A stretch of DNA of 64,000 nucleotides, taken from NCBI RefSeq assembly GCF_900105185.1, contig NZ_FNTJ01000001.1, positions 3,988,501 to 4,052,500 on the forward strand, read 5' to 3'. Below, one piece after another: positions 43,544 through 53,004 of the stretch. This DNA is from Pseudomonas saponiphila. GTDB lineage: Bacteria > Pseudomonadota > Gammaproteobacteria > Pseudomonadales > Pseudomonadaceae. The position numbers and the translations under genes were made by a program. The notes under the pieces were generated by a model, which saw nothing but the letters and a program-made list of their open reading frames with translations, did not search any database and was not told where the DNA came from. How positions within the stretch are numbered: position 1 is the first letter of the stretch; every line of letters starts with the position of its first letter.

Positions 43544-44050
43544 TCAGTCTTGCAGGGCGGGGGCGGCGTTCAGACCCAGTTCACCCAAGACTCGGTCCCG
43601 GGACTGGTCATCGGCGAGCACGCCTTCGATGGCTTTGCGAAAGGCCGGCGCGTTGCCCAACGGCCCCTTGAGCGCCACCAGGGCGTCGCGCAGTTCCATG
43701 AGTTTCTTCAGCTCCGGCACCTGCTCCACCAGGCTCGCGGGATTGAAGTCCTTAATCGAATCAACCCGCAGTTGCACCGCCAGCTCGTCGCTGCCGCCGT
43801 CGTCCTGCAGGCGATTGGGCACGCTCAGGGTCAGGCGCAGTTCCTGCTTGGCCAGGACCTCGTCAAAGGTCATCTTGTCGATGCTGATGGGTTTGCGATC
43901 CTCGACCTTGCGCTCGTCCAGGCGCTGGGTGTAATCGCCGATCGCCAGTAGCTTCAACGGCAGTTCGATTTCTTCCTGGGCGCCGCCGGTGGCGGGCTTG
44001 AACGTGACGTTGATCCGTTCCTTGGGGGCTACAGAGCCTTCTTTGGCCAT
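43544..44050 (-). CDS. tssB: T6SS sheath small subunit TssB (VipA)
   Basis: 168 aa. The start MAKEGSVAPKERINVTFKPATG and LPLKLLAIGDYT, LTLSVPNRLQDD, LKDFNPAS-type sequence (here IKDFNPASLVEQVPELKKLMELRDAL in two parts) are those of TssB. It forms the sheath heterodimer with TssC and contains the N-terminal strands recognised by ClpV in concert with TssC. It is located 33 bp after tssA. Confidence 0.96.
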   Translation of the reverse strand: MAKEGSVAPKERINVTFKPATGGAQEEIELPLKLLAIGDYTQRLDERKVEDRKPISIDKMTFDEVLAKQELRLTLSVPNRLQDDGGSDELAVQLRVDSIKDFNPASLVEQVPELKKLMELRDALVALKGPLGNAPAFRKAIEGVLADDQSRDRVLGELGLNAAPALQD

Positions 44051-44083
44051 GACACTTCTCCTTGGGATTGTTGGCCCTGGGGC

Positions 44084-45640
44084 CTATTCGAGTACCACCT
44101 CGAGATCGAGATGGCACAGCCTGCGGTAAACCTCTTCCTTGCGTTCGCGCACCGCGTGGTTCTGCGGCAACAGCTCGCAGCAGTTGTGCAGCAGCTGCAG
44201 CACCTCCAGCGCCAGTTGCGGCTCCCAGGCCTGCAGGCCCGAGTGCTGCAACTGCTGGTCGAGCGTCTCCAGTTGGGTCTTGGCCAGTTCGTACTTCTTG
44301 GCCGTGAAACACAGGCGCGCCAGGCTCAACTGCCAGAAGAACCGCACCCGCCCGCCCTGGGCGTTCTGCAGTCCCTGCTTGAGCACCTGCACCGCAGCCT
44401 TGAGGCCGTCCTTGCGCAGGGTCGGCAGCACCTCGTCCAGGGCCTCTTCCCAGGCCGGCAGGTGGCTGTCCGCTTCGACCTTGCGCGGCGCATCGGCACT
44501 TTGCAGATGGGGCAGGACCTGGGCGCTGACCCAGGCGCGAGTGGCCGGATCGGCAAAGGCCACACCATCATGGAAACGCAGTTCGATCAGCCCGGGCAGG
44601 CGTTGCAGCAGCAGGGCGAAATGGAACTCCACCTCGCGCATGGCCGACTCGGCATTGAGCTCCTGCAGGCACTCCCAGACCATGCGCTGGCCGTCGAACC
44701 AGAACGGCGCCCGGGCCAGACTGGCCTCCAGTTCCACCAGCAGGTCGGCGTACTGGCCCTGGGCGAAACGTTCCTGGTAGTGACGCAACTTGTCCGCCGG
44801 CAGCCCGCGCAAGGCGGTGACCTGCTCGGCATTGCGCTCGGGCACCGCATCGATGGCCAGCCACATCAGGGTGCGATTGAGGCGCAGGGCCCGTTGATCG
44901 GTGGCTTTCTGCCGCAGCCACCAGGCGCACAGCGGCCGAGCGTTGTCCTGCTGGGCGCGCAGGGCCTTGTGCGCGTCCTTTTCGTTATCGATGGGCGAGC
45001 CGGGGGTAAAGAGCTGCGCCGCCGCCTGCTTGACCTGGGCCACCACACTGCCCACGGCGCCGGGTTCAGGCTGCTGGTCCGCCGCCCGGGTGACCATGCC
45101 CTGCAGACGCCGGCAGATCGGCAGCAGCAAGGGCGCTTCGTCCCCCAGGTGCCGGGTCAGGATGCCGTCCAGCCCCTGGATCTGCTCCACCAGACGCCGA
45201 AACAGCGGCAGTTGCTCCTTGACCGGCACATCGTCGTCGAGGGCTTCCTGCAGGCGCGGCACCAGCCAGGCGATCGCCGCCGCACGGGTGCGCGGCTTGG
45301 CCGGGTGCACCTGCTGCCAATGGTGCTCGCACAGGTGGCGCAACAACCCCAGGCCCGCCAGCAGGCCAGGGAAAGACTCGCGCTGATGCAGGGCCCAGGT
45401 CAGCCAGGCGGCGACCCGCAGATCCTTGGATTGATCACGCAACAGGGCTTCGCTTTGCTCCTGGACCTTCAGCCAGTCGATCTGACCGTTGGCATGCAGC
45501 GACTGGGCTTTGCCCAGCTCGTTTTCCAGGGCTTCGTATTCGTTGGAGAAGCGCACGTCCTCGCCGGCGAAACTGTGCTCGTGCACCGGGGCCTGGGCGA
45601 GTTTGAGGTGATGGGAATACAACTTGCGCGAGTAGCTCAT
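44084..45640 (-). CDS. tssA: T6SS cap/baseplate protein TssA
   Basis: 518-aa TssA with the N-terminal ImpA domain (about residues 25-150: FSNEYEALENELGKAQSLHANGQIDW, LRVAAWLTWALHQRESFPGLLAGLGLLRHLCEHHW in sections) and a long C-terminal VasJ-type region. TssA coordinates baseplate, tail tube and sheath polymerisation. It is the first gene of the T6SS operon on the minus strand. A low-GC 313-bp intergenic region precedes it and should hold the promoter. Confidence 0.93.
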   Translation of the reverse strand: MSYSRKLYSHHLKLAQAPVHEHSFAGEDVRFSNEYEALENELGKAQSLHANGQIDWLKVQEQSEALLRDQSKDLRVAAWLTWALHQRESFPGLLAGLGLLRHLCEHHWQQVHPAKPRTRAAAIAWLVPRLQEALDDDVPVKEQLPLFRRLVEQIQGLDGILTRHLGDEAPLLLPICRRLQGMVTRAADQQPEPGAVGSVVAQVKQAAAQLFTPGSPIDNEKDAHKALRAQQDNARPLCAWWLRQKATDQRALRLNRTLMWLAIDAVPERNAEQVTALRGLPADKLRHYQERFAQGQYADLLVELEASLARAPFWFDGQRMVWECLQELNAESAMREVEFHFALLLQRLPGLIELRFHDGVAFADPATRAWVSAQVLPHLQSADAPRKVEADSHLPAWEEALDEVLPTLRKDGLKAAVQVLKQGLQNAQGGRVRFFWQLSLARLCFTAKKYELAKTQLETLDQQLQHSGLQAWEPQLALEVLQLLHNCCELLPQNHAVRERKEEVYRRLCHLDLEVVLE

Positions 45641-45811
45641 AGGTGGCCACTTTCCATGCCCGCCACCTTACTCAGACAGATGCGCTGATTACGCTCTTTA
45701 TAGAAAAGTCTGACAGAGGTGGGAAACAAAGTGCGCACTGGAACTACCGGATATCCATTCAGGTGGCAAAACCCTAACGGAACACCTCAGGCAAAAATAT
45801 AGGATTTTTCT

Positions 45812-45839
45812 TATATAGATTGATAAACCTCTAGTACAA
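45812..45839 (-). promoter_or_regulatory. possible sigma70-type promoter of the T6SS operon
   Basis: On the minus strand, TTGTAC (45839-45834) and TATATA (45817-45812) are separated by 16 bp in the AT-rich intergenic region about 170 bp upstream of tssA. This is the best -35/-10 pair seen in the 313-bp gap 45641-45953, which otherwise holds no gene. AT-rich DNA gives such matches by chance. Confidence 0.3.
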
Positions 45840-45953
45840 ATATGTTTAAGTTCTTATGCGCAACTTATTGCACAGTTATATTCAGGCTCATTCAACCAGC
45901 ATTATTTGCAGCAACCCCGCTTGAACCACTGACGGCGCACGGGCCGCACGACC

Positions 45954-46325
45954 TCAATTGGCCCCGGACTTATCCGCGCTCAGCACTTTGCGCTGTTGCA
46001 GGTAAATAACTCCATCGCCGTCGAATGCGAGTACTTCGTTGGCACTCAAGGTTTCACCGTCGCCGCCCTCATATTTAAGCCAGCCTTCATCCCACAGGTG
46101 GCCACTTTCATACCGCACTTGAATGAAGTAATAAGGCGGCTCGGCGCGGGTGATTTCAATGTAATGCCCCCCATCGGCCGCGCCCTGCCACTGGGCATTG
46201 GGATGCTCGGCCAACCCATGGGCGGGAGCCTTGCTGAAGTCCATCAAGGCCACCCAAAGTGCAATCAGCACCAGCACCAGCGCCAGCCCGCCCACCGTCA
46301 TCAGAAAACGCTTCAACCAGATCAA
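45954..46325 (-). CDS. small membrane-anchored protein of unknown function
   Basis: 123 aa, starting at TTG 46325 with GGAG upstream (ATG 46301 is an alternative). One N-terminal membrane helix (MTVGGLALVLVLIALWVAL) is followed by a periplasmic-looking domain with ITRAEPPYYFIQVRYESGHLWDEGWLKYE. No family recognised. It is codirectional with and upstream of the T6SS operon but separated from it by the AT-rich promoter region, so it is probably unrelated. Confidence 0.6.
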   Translation of the reverse strand: MIWLKRFLMTVGGLALVLVLIALWVALMDFSKAPAHGLAEHPNAQWQGAADGGHYIEITRAEPPYYFIQVRYESGHLWDEGWLKYEGGDGETLSANEVLAFDGDGVIYLQQRKVLSADKSGAN

Positions 46326-46517
46326 TCCCTAATCTCCAGCACCTGGGCCGTTCATCGGCGGCCCGCTCGGGCCGGGGGCATTCTCTGCCCCAGCCACGCA
46401 ACAGCGCAATAAAAAGCCCCCGGACAACTTGCCAGGCGCGGCCGGCCCCTGCAGCCTTGGCGCCTGAACGGTCCATGGACCACACGCCCTCGCCCCTCGA
46501 CAACGGAAACACCTGAC

Positions 46518-46904
46518 ATGCGCATCACGCTCACCGCCCTCCACAGCGACCCGTCGTCTGCCTTGTGGGTCGACTTCCGCTGCGCGTTCGGCGAAGGCCG
46601 CGGCCAATGGCTGGGAGCGCCGCCCCAGGTGGCCCAGGAGCACGAAGTAGAGCTGAGTCTGGAGGATGAGTTCCGCTGGCAGCACAACCTGTGGGCCAGC
46701 GCCGGGCCTGAGCCGCAAATGACCAGGGACAAGGACGGACTGCACATCACCGGACAGTTGCTCCAGGTGGACGAGGACGGTGGCGCGGCCCTGGCCATCG
46801 GCGCCTCCATCATCCTGCTGAGCGTGCAGGGTTGCACCCGGCCGCTGCCCGGGTTTATCAGCCTGCTGGCCCGCCAAGTGAGCCTGCAACCGCTGGCGCT
46901 GTAA
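46518..46904 (+). CDS. hypothetical protein, 128 aa
   Basis: Soluble acidic protein starting MRITLTALHSDPSSALWVDF, with no signal peptide or recognised motif. A conserved-looking DGGAALAIGASIILLSVQGCTRPLPGFISLL region is near the C-terminus (in two parts). Codon use matches its GC-rich surroundings and the third position is GC-biased, which supports coding. It stands alone between oppositely oriented genes; the 235 bp after it show nothing recognisable. Confidence 0.5.
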   Translation: MRITLTALHSDPSSALWVDFRCAFGEGRGQWLGAPPQVAQEHEVELSLEDEFRWQHNLWASAGPEPQMTRDKDGLHITGQLLQVDEDGGAALAIGASIILLSVQGCTRPLPGFISLLARQVSLQPLAL

Positions 46905-47139
46905 GCACCGCCGAGGCAGATCTGGGGCAAGCGCAAGCTTGGGAAGGGTGAAGCAGGAACATCGCCGAACGCGACAGAGGAAGGTGTTCGCCCAGTGCTC
47001 TGGCCTTGGCAATCCATGCACCGGTAAAGAGCCCTTGCACCGGGCGAACGCTTGGCATTCTAGTGCAACTGCCCGGGAATGTCCGTGGGCCGATTCTGAA
47101 TAAAACTGCAACGCTGGACGCTGCCACGCACACCGCCGC

Positions 47140-48225
47140 TCAATACCCGGTCATCTCCAGATAGCCGCTGCCGCCGTGGCTGCCCTCCAGCGTGATCGGT
47201 CCTTCCCAGTAGGGAATGCTCAGCCGCATCCAGGACTGGGGATTCAAGGCCCGGGTCCTGATGTCCAGGCCCTTGTCGGGGATGCTCAATTGCCAGGCGA
47301 TCGGCAGGCGCCGCCCCTCGACCTGAGCCGTATCCAGCGCCGTCATGCGGATCTGTTCCTGTGCCAGGTTCTGGGTGCTGCCGTCGGCATTGATCCAGGT
47401 GCCGGTGATATAGGGCGCGCGACTGTCCTGTCGGACCCGGAACAGCATCAGTCGTTCGCCGCTGTCCAGATGCAGGGAGAACCAGTCCCAACCGCTCTGA
47501 TCGGCCGCCAGGGGCTGGCTGCTCCACTCCCGATCGAGCCAGGCCGGGCCGCTGACCTCGTACCACTGGCCGTCGATCTGCAACTGGCCCGAGGCCTGGA
47601 AAAACGGCTGGCTGTAGTAATAGGACGCCTGCCCCTGATCGGACTTGCGGCTGTAACCGCCCTCGCCCTGCAGTACCAAAGGCCGGCTGCTGGACAGTTG
47701 CAACCGATAGGCAAACCCCGGTCCGCTGGCCTGCACCTGCATCCGTGCCAGGGGATTGTCGCCGCTGGACAGGCTGCTCAGGCGCCAGTCATCGATCCAG
47801 GCCTGGAACGGCTGCGCCGTGACCCCGGCCTGCCCCACCCCGCCCCGGGCATAACGCTCGGCGGCATGATGGCTGCTGGCCGACGTCGCCGCCGCGTGCC
47901 CCAGCCAGACCAGCGGCGCACTCCAGCCGGGCTGCTCCGGCGCGGCGCGCAAGGCGCTGCGAAACAGCGTCCACTGCACGCCGAAGCGGCGGCCTTGAGC
48001 GTCCTTGAGGTCGGCGGTCAGGTACCACCACTCGATGCGAAAACCGTCGTGGGGACCATGATCGGCAGGAAAGCCGAACCTGCGCCCCGGCAGCACCGGG
48101 GCGAAGGCCGCGGCCTCATTGCCCAGCCCGGCAAACCCCTGGGGCGGCTCGGCGGCAGGTTCGCAACCGCCCAGCAAGGCCAGTAGCAGCCCCGCCAGAG
48201 CCCTGCTCAAGCGCTCAATCTTCAT
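47140..48225 (-). CDS. AttH-like lipocalin/carotenoid-hydratase-fold lipoprotein
   Basis: 361 aa from ATG 48225. A lipoprotein signal peptide ends in LALLGGC (Cys21). The mature protein begins the AttH/CrtC pattern FGFPADHGPHDGFRIEWWYLTADLKD and contains WLDREWSSQPLAADQSGWDWFSLHL (in parts), the hallmark of the double-lipocalin family. AttH-type lipoproteins are co-encoded with an ABC transporter (AttEFG); the permease gene overlaps this one by 11 bp. Function is unknown, presumably handling a lipid or hydrophobic cargo at the envelope. Confidence 0.85.
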   Translation of the reverse strand: MKIERLSRALAGLLLALLGGCEPAAEPPQGFAGLGNEAAAFAPVLPGRRFGFPADHGPHDGFRIEWWYLTADLKDAQGRRFGVQWTLFRSALRAAPEQPGWSAPLVWLGHAAATSASSHHAAERYARGGVGQAGVTAQPFQAWIDDWRLSSLSSGDNPLARMQVQASGPGFAYRLQLSSSRPLVLQGEGGYSRKSDQGQASYYYSQPFFQASGQLQIDGQWYEVSGPAWLDREWSSQPLAADQSGWDWFSLHLDSGERLMLFRVRQDSRAPYITGTWINADGSTQNLAQEQIRMTALDTAQVEGRRLPIAWQLSIPDKGLDIRTRALNPQSWMRLSIPYWEGPITLEGSHGGSGYLEMTGY

Positions 48226-50695
48226 GGGCAAAGGTCCTCAACAGATCCGCCGGTTGGGCACGGTACAGGCGAAGCAGCGGCCAGGCCGAAGCCAGCAGGG
48301 TCGCCAGCATCGCCAGCCCCAGCAGTTGCACCAGCTGCCCGGGAAACACCCGCAGCGGCAGACGCCAGCCAAAGGCCTGGACGTTGATCACAGTGTCCAG
48401 GCACCAGGCCAGGACAATCCCCAAGGGCAGCGCCAGGACCAGAGTGAGCAAGGCCAGCAGCCAGGTCTGGGCCAGGTTCAGCAGCAGCAACTGACGCCGC
48501 CCCACGCCCAGGGCCCAGAGCGGCGCCAACTGGCCCAGGCGGCTCTGGCTCTGGGTCAGCAGGCTGATGAACAGCGCCACCCCGGACACCCCCAGGGTCA
48601 GGCTGTTGAGCGCCGCGGTGGCGGCGAAGGTGCGTTCGAAGACCTGTTGCGACCAGCCCTTGAGCCGGGCCTGATCGACGACCCGACTGTCATCCAGGTG
48701 AAATTGCCGTTGCAGGGCGCCGACCAGCGCCGGCACCGCCGCCGGCGCAAGGCGCAGGTTGAAGCGGTTTGGCGTCAAGTCCGGCCAGTACCGCAGCAGG
48801 TGCTCGACGTTCACCAGCAGGTGCCCCCGGGGATTGCCGTAATCGGCGTAGATCCCCACCACCTGTGGTGTCCACTGCCCTTGCGGCACCGACAGTTCCA
48901 GGCGATCGCCGACCCGCAGCTTGAGCCGCCGGGCCAGCTGCTCGCTGAGCATCAGGCTGTCCTCGGCCGCCAATCGCGCCCAGGGATCGGCGCCCGCCGC
49001 CTCCAGCAACGGCCAGTGCTCACGGTAGCTGTCATGCTCGACCACCCCGTACAGGTCCGCCGGCCAGCCCTGGATCTGCAACGCCACTTGCCAACTGGGC
49101 AACAGCGCCGTCACCTGGGGCTGCAACGCCAGCCAGTCGCGCAGCTGCCGGGCCTGTTCGGGGGTTTGCGGATTGACGTACAGCTCGGCGCTCAAGCGTT
49201 GCTCCAGCCAGTCGTTGAAAGTCTCGCGAAAACCCGCGGTCATGCTGCCAGCGCCGATATTCGCCGCCAGGGCCAGCAGTAGCGCCATCAAGGCCAGGCT
49301 CAGGGCTGGCAACTGTTGTCGGCAATCGGCGAGAAACCACTGCCCCAGCACCCCGCGACTGCGCCCCAGCAAGCCGCCCAGCACCGCATCGAGCAGCACC
49401 GGCAGGCCCAGGGCGGCCTCCAGCAGCAAGGCCGCCATCAACACGAAGCCACTGGCCAGGCTGTCACCCCATTGCCAGGCCGCCAGGGCCACCAGCACCG
49501 CCAGGCCAGCCACCACGCCCTGACGGCGCAGCCAACGGGCATGGGCCTGATGCCAGGCCTGGGGATTGGCCAGGGCCAACAGCGGCAGGCGCGCCGCCCG
49601 CAGCAGGCTGGCGCCACCGGCCAGCAAGGCGCCCAACAGGCTCAGGCCGATACCGCTGAACCACCACCAGGGACTCAGGCTCAACTGCCCCGCCACTTGC
49701 GCGCCGTACAAACCCCGCAGGCTGGCGGCCACGTCCGGCAGCAACACGCCAGCCAGCCAGTAGCCGCTGACCACTCCCGCCACCGCACCCAACAGCGCCA
49801 GCCCTCCCAGCTCCAGGCTCAGGCAGAGGATCAGCAAGCGCGCACTGACCCCGCAGGCCCGCAAGGTGCGCAGCAAGCCCCGCCGCTGTTCCAGGGCCAG
49901 GCCGATGGCGGCATGCACGATAAACAGCCCGACCGCGAAGGACAGGAACCCCAGGGCATCCAGGTTCAGGTGAAAACTCTCGGTCAGGCGCGCCAGATCG
50001 CCCTGTGCCTGCCCCTGGCGCAACACCAATTGCCCCCTCAGGGCCTCGGGCAACGGCGGCGCGCTGGCGGCAAACTCCCTGGGCAGCAACAGCCGGCTCA
50101 ACTGCCCGGGCTGGCCCAGCACCTGCTGGGCAAAGCCGATGTCCATCAACAGCACTCCCGGGGCCATGTCCGCCCGCACCCGCAGCGGCGGCAAACGCTG
50201 GCCGTTGAGTGCCGAGGGCTGCTCGCCCGGTTGCAAGCCCAGGCTGGCCAGGGTTTGTGGCGCCACCCAGGTCACCCCCGGCGGGCTGAAGAATTCGACC
50301 ATCTGCTGCAGCGCCAGCGTCTGCCCGGCCACCGCGGCACCGGCAGGCAGGGATAACGGCTCGATGCCCATCACTTGCAGGGACAGGTCGTCATGGCCCG
50401 GCAACTGCAGGCGCCCCTGCAGCACCGGCGACACCGGCCAGCCGGCCCGGCGCAGGTCGACGAACCACTGCTGGGCAACACTGGCGCCACTGGGGCTGCT
50501 CAGGCTGGCCTGGGGCTCGCCGCCGATCAGTTGGCTGGCCCGCGCATAACTGTCCCGGGCCTGGCTGTTGAGGGCCAGTACTCCGGTCAACAGGCTGGTG
50601 GCCAGCCACAGCCCGGTGAGCACGCTGAAAAACTGCAGCGGATGCCGACGCCAATGGCTCAGCAACGCCTGCAGCGCCGTCACCAGGACCCGCAT
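48215..50695 (-). CDS. ABC transporter permease, FtsX/MacB family (AttFG-like)
   Basis: 826-aa inner-membrane protein with two FtsX-type halves. An N-terminal helix (LQFFSVLTGLWLATSLLTGVLAL) is followed by a large extracytoplasmic domain. Then come helices around residues 255-420 and a second set at the C-terminus (SLTLGVSGVALFISLLTQ; LLALLTLVLALPLGIVLAW; LVQLLGLAMLATLLASAWPL). The double length suggests fusion of two permeases, as in the AttF/AttG pair. It acts with the ATPase encoded 1 bp upstream. Confidence 0.88.
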   Translation of the reverse strand: MRVLVTALQALLSHWRRHPLQFFSVLTGLWLATSLLTGVLALNSQARDSYARASQLIGGEPQASLSSPSGASVAQQWFVDLRRAGWPVSPVLQGRLQLPGHDDLSLQVMGIEPLSLPAGAAVAGQTLALQQMVEFFSPPGVTWVAPQTLASLGLQPGEQPSALNGQRLPPLRVRADMAPGVLLMDIGFAQQVLGQPGQLSRLLLPREFAASAPPLPEALRGQLVLRQGQAQGDLARLTESFHLNLDALGFLSFAVGLFIVHAAIGLALEQRRGLLRTLRACGVSARLLILCLSLELGGLALLGAVAGVVSGYWLAGVLLPDVAASLRGLYGAQVAGQLSLSPWWWFSGIGLSLLGALLAGGASLLRAARLPLLALANPQAWHQAHARWLRRQGVVAGLAVLVALAAWQWGDSLASGFVLMAALLLEAALGLPVLLDAVLGGLLGRSRGVLGQWFLADCRQQLPALSLALMALLLALAANIGAGSMTAGFRETFNDWLEQRLSAELYVNPQTPEQARQLRDWLALQPQVTALLPSWQVALQIQGWPADLYGVVEHDSYREHWPLLEAAGADPWARLAAEDSLMLSEQLARRLKLRVGDRLELSVPQGQWTPQVVGIYADYGNPRGHLLVNVEHLLRYWPDLTPNRFNLRLAPAAVPALVGALQRQFHLDDSRVVDQARLKGWSQQVFERTFAATAALNSLTLGVSGVALFISLLTQSQSRLGQLAPLWALGVGRRQLLLLNLAQTWLLALLTLVLALPLGIVLAWCLDTVINVQAFGWRLPLRVFPGQLVQLLGLAMLATLLASAWPLLRLYRAQPADLLRTFAHED

Positions 50696-50696
50696 C

Positions 50697-51365
50697 TCAA
50701 CCCCCGACCGGGTCGGCCAGACGACCCCGATGCAGCACCACGGTCTGTTGCAGGCGGCTGGCCACCCGCTGGCTGTGGGTGACCATCAGCAGGCTGGTGG
50801 GGCTGTCGGCCAACAGCTCCAGGAGCAAATCCAGCACCTCGTCGCTGGTGGCTTCGTCGAGGCTGCCGGTGGGTTCGTCCGCCAGCAGCAACCCGGGTTT
50901 CGCCGCCAGGGCCCGGCCCAGGGCAACCCGCTGCTGCTGGCCGCCGGAGAGCTGCTCCGGATAGCGCCGCAGCAGCTCCCCCAGGCCCAGGCGCGCCACC
51001 AGCTTCGCCTGCCACAGCGGATCGAAGCGCCCGGCCAGGCGCGCCTGGAAGCTCAGGTTGTCTTCCACCCGCAGGCTGCTGATCAGATTGAACTGCTGGA
51101 ACACCAGGCCCACTTCAGTACGGCGCCAGTCGGCGCGCTGGCCCTCGGTCATCTGCTCCAGGTGCTGCCCGCCGATGCGGATGCTGCCGGCGTCGACCCG
51201 ATCGAGCCCGGCGATCAGGTGCAGCAAGGTGCTCTTGCCACTGCCCGACTCGCCCATCAGCGCCAGACTGCTGCCGCGCTGCAGCTGCAGGTCCACGCCC
51301 TGCAGCACCGCCAGCGGGCCCTGGGGCGTGGAGTAACGCTTGAAGACGCCTTGTACCTGCAGCAT
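50697..51365 (-). CDS. ABC transporter ATP-binding protein, LolD/MacB type (AttE-like)
   Basis: 222 aa from ATG 51365. Walker A GESGSGKST (38-46), Q-loop VFQQFNL, signature LSGGQQQRVALGRAL and Walker B LLLADEPTGSLDE are intact. It is the motor for the adjacent FtsX-type permease. These mechanotransmission ABC systems move lipoproteins or other envelope molecules rather than importing solutes. It begins the three-gene operon. Confidence 0.92.
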   Translation of the reverse strand: MLQVQGVFKRYSTPQGPLAVLQGVDLQLQRGSSLALMGESGSGKSTLLHLIAGLDRVDAGSIRIGGQHLEQMTEGQRADWRRTEVGLVFQQFNLISSLRVEDNLSFQARLAGRFDPLWQAKLVARLGLGELLRRYPEQLSGGQQQRVALGRALAAKPGLLLADEPTGSLDEATSDEVLDLLLELLADSPTSLLMVTHSQRVASRLQQTVVLHRGRLADPVGG

Positions 51366-51480
51366 GGGCTGATTCGTCCGAGCAGAGAGGGAGCCAAGGA
51401 TAGCCTGCGCAGCAGCGCCCCTATCGGGGCGTGCCGGTGAAATATAGTATTGCGCCACTTTTTTCTGGCAGGACGCACAG

Positions 51481-52029
51481 ATGAACTACACCCAGGCCCA
51501 ATTGAAGTACCGGCTGCAGATCGCCGCAGGCACATTGCTGTTCACCGGCGCGCTGATTTCCACGCTGTTCTCCACCCTGAAAATGCTCCACTGGCGCCTG
51601 GACAGCTACACCGCCATGGCGAGCACCATCAACCGCCCGATTCAGCAGTTCACCCTCATGGTTTCGGAAAACACCCGGGCCCTGGACTGGTTCTGGGACA
51701 ACAGCCCGACACCCAGCTTCATCGACCTGAGCTACTCCTCCCACTGGAAGTTCCTGCTGATCTACCTGCTGATCTTCGTCGGCGCCGCCCTGTTCGCCTC
51801 GGGCCGGACGCTGATGCGCAAAGTCGAGGCCGTGGAACCGCTGATCGAGGCCCAGCTCAACGCCCCGGTCGAGGACGGCATGCCCGCCAGGACCCTGCAA
51901 CAGCTGGAGGAGTCGACCCTGGTGGAGGCCGCGCCAGCGTTCTTCAGCCAGACCCGCCTGCTGGTGGTCTGGCCCCTGGGCGGCGCCGCGATCTACCTGG
52001 GCCTACTGTGGCTGCTGGGCATCCTCTGA
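51481..52029 (+). CDS. YniB-family membrane protein
   Basis: 182-aa protein with three hydrophobic segments (LLFTGALISTLFSTLKML, FLLIYLLIFVGAALFASG, LLVVWPLGGAAIYLGLLWLLG). The segment TRALDWFWDNSPTPSFIDLSYSSHWKFLL (in parts) matches what I recall of E. coli YniB (FLNLFWYNSPTPNF). Length is nearly identical. Function is unknown. Its 3' end overlaps the convergent VanW gene by 27 bp. Confidence 0.7.
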   Translation: MNYTQAQLKYRLQIAAGTLLFTGALISTLFSTLKMLHWRLDSYTAMASTINRPIQQFTLMVSENTRALDWFWDNSPTPSFIDLSYSSHWKFLLIYLLIFVGAALFASGRTLMRKVEAVEPLIEAQLNAPVEDGMPARTLQQLEESTLVEAAPAFFSQTRLLVVWPLGGAAIYLGLLWLLGIL

Positions 52030-52854
52030 GCCCGGCGCCGGCTGATCGAGCAGCGCCTCGGCCACTGGGTACTTGACCAGCACCCGGTTGCGATACAGGC
52101 ATTCCTGGCGCAGCAGCTCGGCGTCCTGGCCCTTGGTGCGAATGTCGCGCCAGATCTGGTTCTCGCGGTACACCCGGGTGCCCTCGCGCACAAAGCGATG
52201 GGCCCGCTGATAGACGTGATAACGATGCTCGCGCGGCCGCTCGCAGAGCAGCTCGCCCTCCAGCTGCTGCGCCCCCACATGCAGCTTGAGCTGCAAGGTC
52301 TGCGGCCCGGGGTTGTACAGCACCAGGTCGATGTAGTTGTAGAAGATCGCCGCGCCGGAACCGAAGGGCAGCACCCGGCCCTCGTCGGGGAACGGGTCGA
52401 AACTGTGGTTGGCCCGCTCCACCACCTCAAGCGGCGAGTGAATCGCCATCCAGTGAATCAGGTTGCTCAACTGGCAGATGCCACCGCCGATGCCGCTGCG
52501 GGCCTCGCCGAACGACAGCTCCATGCCCTCGACAAAACCACGCCGGCGACTGGGCCGGCCCACCAGCTTGCAGAAGGAGAAATACTCGCCGGGGGCAATG
52601 CGCACGCCATCGATGCAGGCCACCGCCAGCTTGAGGTTGATCACCTTGTTGTGCTGCAGCGCCAGGTCGGAATCGCCCAGGGTGCGAATCAGCTTCGAGG
52701 TGTGCTTGATCAGCCGATGGGGCAAGCGCGGGCTGCCGCCCTCGGGCCGGGCGTAACGGCGCCCGGAACAGCGCCAGGCCAGGTGGCGCATCAGGCGTTT
52801 CTGGCGCACCCGCAGCCAGTACAGCAGCGGGTGGTACGAGGACAAGGGTTTCAT
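52003..52854 (-). CDS. VanW-family protein
   Basis: 283 aa from ATG 52854; a longer frame with ATG at 52923 is possible, and neither start has a convincing ribosome-binding site. The VanW domain (about residues 60-220) includes IAPGEYFSFCKLVGRPSRRRGFVEGMEL in parts, the hallmark GIGGGICQLSNLIHWMAIHSPL, and ERANHSFDPFPDEGRVLPFGSGAAI. VanW proteins occur in some vancomycin-resistance operons and in many genomes without known activity. Nothing nearby suggests resistance. Confidence 0.85.
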   Translation of the reverse strand: MKPLSSYHPLLYWLRVRQKRLMRHLAWRCSGRRYARPEGGSPRLPHRLIKHTSKLIRTLGDSDLALQHNKVINLKLAVACIDGVRIAPGEYFSFCKLVGRPSRRRGFVEGMELSFGEARSGIGGGICQLSNLIHWMAIHSPLEVVERANHSFDPFPDEGRVLPFGSGAAIFYNYIDLVLYNPGPQTLQLKLHVGAQQLEGELLCERPREHRYHVYQRAHRFVREGTRVYRENQIWRDIRTKGQDAELLRQECLYRNRVLVKYPVAEALLDQPAPGSEDAQQPQ

Positions 52855-53004
52855 CGATGGGTCAACGGCGGCCCGGCGCACTGGCGCAGGAGCCGGCTTC
52901 GTCCTTGAAAAAAAGAGCGGCATCTTAGCGGCAAGCCTGCGCCCATGCCAGAAGCCCCGCACCCGACCGCCCGTACTGAAATGCCCGGTACCGCTGGCCC
53001 GGCC

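Noticed and set aside
45641..45953. Sigma54 (-24/-12) promoter upstream of tssA
   Set aside because: No TGGCAC-N5-TTGC-like pair was found on the minus strand, although a sigma54 activator is encoded in the cluster; its target may be elsewhere, for example at hcp.
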